In this document: one piece after another, positions 56,901 to 64,000 of the stretch
Layout of the letters: each line of letters begins with the position of its first letter
How positions within the stretch are numbered: the stretch's first letter is position 1
Source: Cyathus striatus
Taxonomy: Eukaryota; Basidiomycota; Agaricomycetes; Agaricales; Nidulariaceae
Reading direction: 5' to 3'
Length of the DNA: 64,000 bases
Assembly: GCA_025738555.1 (NCBI GenBank)
Contig: JAOVFP010000018.1
Span: forward strand, 1,984,001 to 2,048,000
Position numbers and translations under genes: made by a program
Notes under the pieces: generated by a model
Seen by the model: the letters and a program-made list of their open reading frames with translations, nothing else
What the model was told of the DNA's origin: nothing
Database searches by the model: none

Positions 56901-57325
56901 TTTCATAGGTAGTTTAGCTATACTGTCAAAGCATTTAATATACATTCATATTCACAAAAAAAATTGAGAGGAATCGCACAAGAACTCAACCAGAGATGAA
57001 AATAATGGATGCTCACTGTTTATAACGATGACGAGGCACATGAACACGATCAAACGCGCCGCGGAAAACAATGTGCGGCACTCATTGATCAATTTGATGG
57101 ACAGATCAAATTAATGATCGACATTCAGGGGCGTGGGAAATAATGAGTGCGGAGGCGCAATAGCGAGTAAGCATTAATCTAGCAATTCATAGCAGTGTTG
57201 GAATGTCTGTCATATACCATACATTTTACACTTTTCGAGTTACAGGTGAGTTCCGAAGTTGAGTTCTAGTCGAGTTCCAATCGAGTTCCATTCAAGTTAC
57301 CAGTAACTCGAAAAGTTGACGGCCC
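53954..57325. mobile_element. hAT-like non-autonomous element inside the P450 exon, 3.37 kb
   Basis: The ends are GGGCTGCAAACTTTTCGAGT (53954) and the inverse of GGGCCGTCAACTTTTCGAGT (57325). TGAGGGGC is duplicated at 53946-53953 and 57327-57334 (9 bp if the preceding A is counted). Both subterminal kilobases are packed with (T)CGAGTT/AAGTTCC/TCAAGTT motifs (53970-54330, 54700-55060, 56180-56520, 57230-57320), as in hAT subterminal repeats. The centre (55560-56110) has ~40-60-nt repeats of GCGTGGGAAA..GAGCGGGAGGGCGGGAAA. No transposase gene is visible. Confidence 0.8.
55560..56115. repeat. GCGTGGGAAAT/GGCGGGAAAT minisatellite inside the hAT-like element
   Basis: Degenerate units of GCGTGGGAAA.TATGAGCGGGAGGGCGGGAAATAAT recur about ten times (e.g. 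55580, 55740, 55815, 55888, 56000, 56095). An outlier GGGCGTGGGAAATAATGAG lies at 57129. The motif is CpG-containing and shows no coding potential. Confidence 0.6.
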
Positions 57326-57772
57326 ATGAGGGGCACCTTAAAATGTTGTTAGCAGTCAAATGCGAAAGGATGGAGTATTCCACACCTAATGGAGTTATAC
57401 ATCTCCAACGCATCACTTCTTTGACTATGGCACGAATGTATGGCAAATTCTCGAAATCCCCAAACGTCGGCAGGCGCCCACGACTGACTACCTGATCAAT
57501 TTCTTTTTGTGCTTTTTCCTGAACTTCCGGGTGCACGATCATGCTAACAAAGAACCAAAGCATTTGTTTTGACATCTGTAGATTTATTAGCTCTTGCATT
57601 ACCAATGAAAGTATCGTTGTATACCATACCATTTCAGATCCAGCAGCACTTCAGTGAAATTATTAGTCAGTAACCATCACACTGTAAATCTATGAGTAAT
57701 TACTATAGTGTTCCAAGTAGCCAGGACTTCTCCAAGTTACTAATGTCTCCGTTATATGGGTTATTGATAATT

Positions 57773-60300
57773 ATGGCGGCCCAAGTGCACTTTTATTCGG
57801 TACCGCCCAACTCTTTTGATGTCCCCCCAACTTTTTCGGGACCATACTCCGCGCAACTTTTCGTCAATCCCCCCCGACTTTTTGGACTTGTGCAACTTTT
57901 TTTTTTTCCTTCCCGCAACTTTTTTTCCCCTTCCTGAAACTTTTTTCATTCGCGCCACCTTTTCATTCTGCGCCACTTTCAGAGTTCAGACAGTAAATAT
58001 TTCTCAGACACCACCAGTTAGTGTACACTCTTTGAAACCATTTATTCTATATAAAAATATGCTGTATTATGTATTAAATAAGGGTACAAACAATAGATAT
58101 TCTAAATTAATGTACATGTTGTCACTGGATATAAAACAAGAGAGAATGAGGGGAACGAAGGAGGGATGAAGATAATGGAGGAACTGATGATGAAGGCTGG
58201 ATCTACAATACTGGATGAGTCCGCCCCTATGCACACCATATGTCGTCAAAGTCCATATGGCCTGCAGGCAGTACCTCCCACCGGCTCATCCATACACCAG
58301 ACCCCACTCGGAAATATCGTTGATGTATCGTTGAGCTGGAGAGCTGTTTGCTCGGTATCTCCCGTTCGGACCCGATATCGTAGTGTGCGTGCGAGTGGAA
58401 GCAGTGTACTGTTGGGAATGAGTTAATGAGGTGAAGAGGGAAGAAGGTAATACAAAGGAGAATGGGGCAGAAATAGGGAAGTCGAGATGAAGCAGAACGA
58501 GCAAAGGACTGAACAAACGAATGTTACAACAAGAGAAAGTACTAAAAGAGGGATGGGGGAGTAGTAAGATCAGGGAGAAACAACATACCCTGTTTCCTTT
58601 CTGTTTCCGCTCCTGCATCTCCACCCTCCATATCCCCTCTAGCATCTTCAAATTGCGAGGGTGAAAGGGCTTCAGTGGTATGAGACAGTGCCGAAACGGA
58701 AGCAGTGCTTGAAGAAACATCAAGGACTTCGAATGGTGTATGTAGTAGGGAAACTAGAAGTTGATCAGTTTGCCATGTACTCGCTATGTGATACTCAGGC
58801 TGAGACTTACAATTGTTTTTAGTGTACCGGTAGCACGGTTCACAAATCATGAGCTAACTGTATAGCGTTGTAGAGCGCTCTATGACACCAGGCACCTTAG
58901 AAACCTTATATAAATGTTAGCTTAAGGAATTCCACAGTATCAGAAAGCACTTACATGTTTGTTTCGAACAGATTCAACTAGCTGTGGAGTACAAGCTGGC
59001 ATGAGGAGAAAGTCAAACTTGGTACATTCAAGTTTTGCGGCAGTTTGTCCAACGGTGCACTGCTTACATAAAATCAACCGTGGGAGATAAACAAAGTTAT
59101 TGAGCACGTGAGACATCTGTGACATGTTTGTTGGCACATATTTGATACTGCTTTGCAGGAGCCTTGCCAACACATCATTGTTGACTTTCATGGCCCTCAT
59201 GCACACGTTTCATTGACACCCCTGATTCACCAAGTGCTTGCTCTCGTTCCTGTCTCTGATCCTCTCACCAGCCTCCGTCACTTCAACTCCACTATGCATG
59301 CATCATTCCGCCCGCTGTGTCACTCCCACAGTGTTCCTGAATCACCTTGACCACGAATCCACTCTAATTCGTGCTCGGAATCCCTGGCCTGTTCATCCGC
59401 ACCATACATAAGAGAAGGTACAAGAGTTCCCAGAGTTTCACGTTGGTACATTCCATAGTACTATTGTGATGGAGGATGCTAATTGGGGGGATACTTAGTG
59501 TATACACAAGGGAGGGGCACTGGTTTGTCAAAGTATGATAAGGATACAAGGGCGCAAGTTATTCCTGTTCAGACTGGAATAGTGTCCTCGTACTGTATCG
59601 CCTTTATTCATGTATGTCTATTTTCGTCCTCTCTCACTCTGTGATACTGATGATGTGATTATTGGTACAATAAAGATTCTGCTACGGTTAATTAAGAAGT
59701 GATACGTGGTGCTGCTTTGATTTCATGATGCTTACATGGTTTGTGTTTGCATTCGACGTTGGGGATAGCACCTGGTATTCCGTTACAGTGAGTTTCCCTT
59801 TTATTCGATCTTTCCATTTGCTGTCTACTGCTTCCCTCAACCCTTCCTTTTCTTCTCGCCTTCATATTGCCCCCCATCCATCTCGCTCCTCCCTTCCTCC
59901 CCCTTTAGTCCTCTCTCCTTTATATACAGTGACGTGTACATTAATTTAGAATATCTATTGTTTCGTACTCTTATTTTAATACATAATACATCATATTTTT
60001 GTGCAAAATAAATGATTTCAAGGAGTGTGCACTAACTGGTGGTGTCTGAGATATATTTACTGTCTGAACTCTGAAAGTGGCGCAGAATGAAAAAGTGGTG
60101 TGAAGGAAAAAAAGTTGCGGGAAGGAGAAAAAAGTTGTGGGAAGGAAAAAAAAAAGTTGTGGGAAGGAAAAAAAAAAAGTGGCAAGTCCAAAAAGTCGGG
60201 GGGGATTGACGAAAAGTTGCGTGGAGTATGGTCCCGAAAAAGTTGGGGGGACATCAAAAGAGTTGGGCGGTACCGAATAAAAGTGCACTTGGGCTACCAT
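57773..60300. mobile_element. inverted-arm element, 2.5 kb
   Basis: Arms of about 330-355 nt (57773-58105 and 59945-60300) are close reverse complements. They contain GGCCCAAGTGCACTTTTATT, CGGTACCGCCCAACTCTTTT and repeated GCAACTTTTTT/CCTTCC words. Outer ends ATGG..GCCCAAGTGC and GCACTTGGGC..CCAT sit in TAAT-rich flanks; a short TA-type target is possible. The open frames 57816-58169 and 59971-60300 are mirror images of the arms, not genes. The element lies at the upstream edge of the surviving P450 sequence. Confidence 0.7.
58440..59206 (-). CDS. hypothetical gene carried by the inverted-arm element
   Basis: The first exon starts at about 59206 (MCMRAMKVNNDVLARLLQSS) and continues with VYLPRLILCKQCTVGQTAAK and LECTKFDFLLMPACTPQLVE to a GTAAGT donor at about 58956. 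A later exon (58850 on) reads ICEPCYRYTKNN, then an acidic/Ser-rich tail with SPSQFEDARGDMEGGDAGAE, ending at a GTATGT...TTTTAG intron (about 58588-58540). Cys pairs (LCKQC, CEPC) could bind metal. I do not recognise the family. The intron joining the two segments was not resolved. It may be a captured host gene or the element's own gene. Confidence 0.35.
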
Positions 60301-61758
60301 ATTATAGAGCTAGATACTCGTAACTACATTATAGATAGAAAAACTAAGAAATGTCATTAATCATTGTAGATATAAGCACATTTTTATGGGGAAGTGCATC
60401 ATTTCCACATATAACATTTCAGATCTCCGGCATAAATGTCAGTTTTGAACCATAGAGCTTTAAATCTAATTAACATTTTTATAATATACATAATAGAACT
60501 ACATGCATAAAACTGGACATAAAAGCATTGTAATTAATTCATGTTGAAACTCAGACTAATCGAAGATACTCACACCTAGAGGATAGGAGCAGCATGTGGG
60601 GAAGCAATGTCTAATGATATGGCATGCCTCAACATCGCCAAGCAATATATTTGCCAATGTAATGAAAGAGCAGACAGGATGAGAAGCAGGCAGAAATAGA
60701 GAAGAGATCGAAATTGGCTAGCTAAATATATAGTTAAATAAGTAAATGTGGGTGGGTTCTGTGGTACTAGGGGCCGGGAGAGTAACATAAAATGTCCAAA
60801 CATAACAAGCGCGAGAAGGACACTGTTACGAGAGGAAGAGAGAGTGTTAGCACAGTGCGATGAAACCAGATGTACTGCCTCAGCCCTTATTTTATCCTCG
60901 AACCTCGACCAGAGGCATCTACTGGAAATGTGTCTGGCCCGGGTACTAATTCAAAGATAGCACAGTGCAATTGAGTCGGGAATACAGCAATTGAAAAGGC
61001 GCAGACATACCAAAAGCTCGAGATACTCATGTCAGTCGCCTGTGACATTTCGAGGCAATGTCACAGCCACAAAGAAAGCCTCGTCATTCTTCTATTGGCC
61101 TAGTGCAAGTAAGTTACTTGAACCATAAGAGTTTCCAACATTCCAACTGAGGGATTTGAAATTGGTATACAACAAGATGACTAGTACTAAGAACTAAATA
61201 AAATAAAATGGTGAAGTGACAAAATAGGTGAGGAGAAATTAACCGAGACACTATATGCATGCAATGCAGAAGCAACGGTTGTTATACCGCTTCAAGAACT
61301 GGTCCCAATTTGAAATAAAATTTTCATTGACTCGATCTGCAGCTGCCCGAAACCATGGGGCTGGATTAATCTGATCAAAGGATTTCAAGGAATCAAGCCC
61401 AGTGGCCCCAATCGAGTATATACAGTGCATTGCACTTATTAATTTTTGAATACAAAAGATACATGGTAATAAATTAGGTATAATTCTTGAGATGGTATTG
61501 TCCAAGTATATAATTGTCAATTTCTAGTAGGCAGCCAACTGACACTTGTATCTTAGCTATACCTGTGTAATTGTGCTCTGTACTGTTGTGAATATAAGCC
61601 GTTTATATCCAAATCTAATTTACACACATCATTGCATATAGAGCACAGTACCAGGATTGAACCCAGAAAATGCAATTTTACATTGTTTTCGACAATATCT
61701 ATAAATTATTATGGTTAACAGTAAGTAGCCCGTATTCAATCGACACGAACAACATTAC
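60301..61758. other. AT-rich region, no supported gene
   Basis: Open frames at 60576-60803 (-) and 61251-61520 (-) show no family I can identify. The second contains INPAPWFRAAADRVNENFIS, which looks protein-like but is isolated. A perfect 9-bp hairpin (GTGACATT, loop TCGAGGC, AATGTCAC) lies around 61040-61063. Confidence 0.35.
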
Positions 61759-62456
61759 TGAAGAGGTAGTAAGTGCGCTATGTGTACCTAAACAGAGACA
61801 AGTACGAGTACGTCGAGACGTCTGTCCGACATGGGTGTCCTAGGGTGAGAGGGAGGGAGTGAGAACGATGAAAACAAGAGTTTTGGGATGTTATGAGAGA
61901 GAAAGAACTTCGATATGAAGTTCCAGCATGAAAATGAGGAGCGAGAGCACGTAAAACGATAAAGTCAACGGTGAGAGTGTAGATACGGATGCTTAGACTT
62001 AGAGTACGAGTTCGAGGTGGTAAAAACTTGATTAAAACGAGCTGTAGAAATATACAGAGGCTTATATACTGAAAGAAAACAATTAATTCTAAAATGTCTA
62101 AGTTAAAACAGAACACATGTGAACAAAGATCTCGGGTTAAGGAAGGAAAGATGAATAAAATGACATAGCTGAAACACAAAGAAAGAATGGAAAATAAATT
62201 GGGGAGCTTGGTTTTGAGGAGTAGTGTCGAGGTACTGTCACACTTCAGGTTCTGGCTTCACGACCGATGGTGGAGAGGTTCTGATGTGTTGAAATGTTCC
62301 TCAGAGTTGGGTAGGAAGTGAGGATAGGTCGAGACGAGCGGAACGCGTACAGATGTGTCATTCCAGCGTGATGCGTGATTACATAATCGCAATTGGAACG
62401 TCTTTGGATGTGCGAGATATCGCGTTTCGCATCGCAGGCATTTTGCCTGCTCTACA
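61759..62456 (-). mobile_element. solo LTR, 698 bp
   Basis: On the - strand it starts TGTAGAGCAGGC with a GCAGGC/GCCTGC hairpin and ends TACCTCTTCA, exactly the terminal words of the LTR at 50968. It is flanked by a perfect 5-bp duplication ATTAC (61754-61758 and 62457-62461). CAGTATATAAGCCTC (- strand, about 62080-62066) is a plausible LTR promoter. It belongs to the same family as the first LTR but is diverged internally. Confidence 0.75.
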
Positions 62457-63313
62457 ATTACCACTGACCATCTCCTTGTGATACCATTATATTTTCCCAT
62501 AGGACTAAACACATTCCCTGCCCTCTCAGCCGTAACAACCATGTTAACCTCCAAAACTGTTGCCTGATCAGTATGCATAATGATTTAACACAAACCATAT
62601 CCCTATTTGATCATGCAAATGGATACATTAACATGTCATTTTTATAGTCTCATTTATTTAGACTACCTTACTGTCAAACTGTTCTGTTTTTCAATTCTAT
62701 TCTCATGTATTTACAGCTGACTGCAACTTGGGGAGCTGGTATCTCCAGACTCGAGCGCTCTGCGCAATAAAACGAAACTACCAACGTACCTATCGGTTTC
62801 CTTTCCAACACCACATGCATATCTATTTTCACTAATCACTCTCCACACATAAAGCAGATCGACGTGTAAAAGGTGATGTAGTTGTGTACAGCATCTCCTT
62901 GGGGGTGGCACCTGATTCCTTAACAGGCTTTTCCAATTATCTATACTCCTGAGATCGACACCTTCCAATGTGTCGCTTATTATGGCTCAAATCAAATGGT
63001 ATACCATGCACAAAGTAATTCTTTATAGACTTCTTGCATCGATAAATTGGACAGCAATACATGGGACATTCTTTACTTCTATTATCTTAATACCTAATAA
63101 CTGTTTCCTCTATTTACCTTGATTGCCTTTTGCTGTACTTTTTCCATGGCATCGGTGGTCGTCGCAATAATATTCCTTTTTCAGTTGGCTGTGTCAACAC
63201 TTGTCATCATCGCAAGTGCCTTGCCACTACTGCTTTTTTTTTCGATCTCAATCCGTTGGTTTATTAATCTACATCTACATTGTTAACTTTTCTATCTACA
63301 TATAATGTAGCTA
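62457..63313. other. AT-rich region, no supported gene
   Basis: No open frame with recognisable content. It ends at the TA target of the last transposon. Confidence 0.4.
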
Positions 63314-64000
63314 TGGAGCAGTTCACCTAAACACCACTACTTTTGTATAGCGGCCAATTTCCTGTTTGAAAAATTTTGAGTTAGGCACCCACAGGGCGCG
63401 CGTGCGTGCTGCGCCTGCAATGTGGGGTGGATATTACTACATAGTATAGTAGAATGTGTTTCCTACTAAATTACAAAGTTACCAAGTGTTTTAAGTTTTT
63501 TTTTCTGTTACTACTCATCTGTGTGCACACCATGGGTCAACCCAAGAAGAAACAGCTTGAAAAACTATCACATGGCTGTACAGGCAAATGATGGTAAGAA
63601 GAGCAGCTGGGTTCTCAATGGGGAATTTCCAATAAGAAAAAAAGGTGTTGGCTGTGGAATACATCACAGTGAAGTCATTTGTTCAACAGTCAGGTGGTTG
63701 AAGGAAGGGAGTCAGAGTATGGAGTATGGAAAGAACTATGATGGGTACTGGAATGGGGAATTGTTCGTGAAACAGGTGAATGTTAAAGTTAAATACAGTA
63801 TTGTTGCAATTACTCACATAAAAATTTCTCCAGGTGCATGAACACATTATTCCTGCATTTGAAAAGGCCCATGGTCCAAACTTTCAGGCACTTTTCTTGA
63901 TAGACAACTCCCAAGGTCATTCTGCATATGCCAAAGATGCACTATTAACATCAAGAATGAATATGTGGCCTGGGGGAAAGCAAGCATATATGTGTGATGG
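63314..64000 (+). mobile_element. Tc1/mariner-like element, internally deleted, runs off the window
   Basis: The left TIR (63314 on, TGGAGCAGTTCACCTAAACA...CTACTTTTGTA) matches both TIRs of the 29139-33418 element and follows a TA (63312-63313). The element start codons (63532, MGQPKKKQLEKLSH) are fused almost directly to the middle of the transposase. About 2.8 kb present in the full-length relative is thus missing. Confidence 0.75.
63572..64000 (+). pseudogene. partial DDE transposase (5' deleted, 3' beyond window)
   Basis: Exon 63572-63775 reads MAVQANDGKKSSWVLNGEFP, IHHSEVICSTVRWLKEGSQS and YGKNYDGYWNGELFVKQ. A 58-nt intron (63776-63833, GTGAAT...TCTCCAG) follows. The next exon reads VHEHIIPAFEKAHGPNFQAL, FLIDNSQGHSAYAKDAL and MWPGGKQAYMCDG up to the edge. 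The catalytic Asp is intact here (LIDNSQGHS). GVGCGIHHSEV has Cys where the related copy has a TGA and the family Arg, so the same CpG is hit in two copies. Confidence 0.75.

Larger units (their letters stand above)
53367..57770 (-). pseudogene. cytochrome P450, disrupted by transposons
   Basis: This is a heme-thiolate monooxygenase, C-terminal ~55%. Exons (- strand): to 57704 (GDISNLEKSWLLGTLY); 57648-57630 (AAGSEM, helix I); 57575-57386 (WFFVSMIVHPEVQEKAQKEI, LPYIRAIVKEVMRW = ExxR helix); 57336 into the insertion, resuming at 53944-53874 (APHRSVQDDTYQGYFIPKGT); 53820-53704 (DADLFRPERHL, TYGFGRR); 53651-53519 (ICVGRHLANSNMFIQ, with the heme Cys); 53477-53367 (FKCSVTPRFPEVSDII, TAA). All introns are 41-55 nt with GT-AG ends, and phases match. 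Apart from the 3.37-kb insert the surviving frame is intact, so it died recently. The N-terminal half is missing beyond the inverted-arm element. Motifs fit basidiomycete families such as CYP5144, but the subfamily is uncertain. Confidence 0.85.

Noticed and set aside
57816..60300. Apparent pair of homologous Phe/Pro-rich proteins on opposite strands
   Set aside because: They are the two inverted arms of one element read in mirror orientation. Similarity is at DNA level and the products are low complexity.
61251..61520. Protein-like open frame on the minus strand as a possible P450 N-terminus
   Set aside because: The residues do not match P450 N-terminal motifs and no splice path to the P450 exons across the intervening element could be built.
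50961..62460. An 11.5-kb transposon bounded by inverted TTGTAGAGCAGGC ends
   Set aside because: Each end belongs to a separate solo LTR with its own target duplication and its own TG...CA boundaries.

Overview
The window looks like nuclear DNA of a basidiomycete mushroom-type fungus (Agaricomycetes). The evidence is short spliceosomal introns of about 40-60 nt with TACTAAC/CTAAC-type branch sites, basidiomycete-style F-box proteins, a multi-exon fungal cytochrome P450, and KDZ-, Plavaka- and Tc1/mariner-like transposases typical of these genomes. There are no bacterial features and no convincing tRNA or rRNA. I cannot name the species. Roughly two thirds of the window is mobile or repetitive DNA.

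Layout. (1) 1-6430: an F-box/LRR-like gene (466-2221, +), a convergent decaying second F-box gene (about 2700-4014, -), and divergent from it a Gln/Pro/Ser-rich orphan gene (4340-5221, +). The orphan gene is followed by a conserved AT-rich 3' module and an array of a ~155-bp repeat. (2) 6471-35934: one 29.5-kb nested transposon stack. The outer TIR element has an exact duplicated target (ctgaatgcc). Inside it sit a 21.2-kb KDZ element (7794-28999, 8-bp target duplication), a 4.28-kb Tc1-like element (29139-33418, TA target) and a 1.55-kb fold-back element (34330-35878). (3) 36950-53060: more copies of the same block. These are a partial orphan-gene copy (37075-37601), a truncated F-box fragment plus an intact-looking orphan-gene copy (40856-42407), and a frameshifted copy (45170-46297). 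Each is trailed by the 3' module and ~155-bp arrays, and these arrays are interrupted by a hAT-like element (38715-40446), a DDE transposon relic (46707-49255) and a solo LTR (50968-51744). (4) 53367-57770: a P450 gene (-) split by a 3.37-kb hAT-like insertion inside the exon encoding the conserved PHR region, and cut off upstream by an inverted-arm element (57773-60300). (5) 60301-64000: AT-rich sequence, a second solo LTR (61759-62456) and an internally deleted Tc1-like element running off the end.

How it fits together: a locally amplified block (divergent F-box/orphan-gene pair + 3' module + ~155-bp array) has been duplicated by unequal exchange, and its arrays have become a landing zone for transposons. 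The older transposons (KDZ, both long DDE elements) carry stop codons that are nearly all TGA at positions where Arg (CGA) is expected. That is the signature of CpG methylation/deamination or a RIP-like process. The ~155-bp repeats, a GC-rich hairpin minisatellite at 17.2-18.9 kb and the fold-back element still contain many CpGs. The most unusual signals are the ~155-bp repeat (conserved hairpin, Pol III-box-like motifs, T-runs), the hairpin minisatellite with compensatory stem changes, and the symmetric palindrome pairs at the tips of the giant KDZ element.
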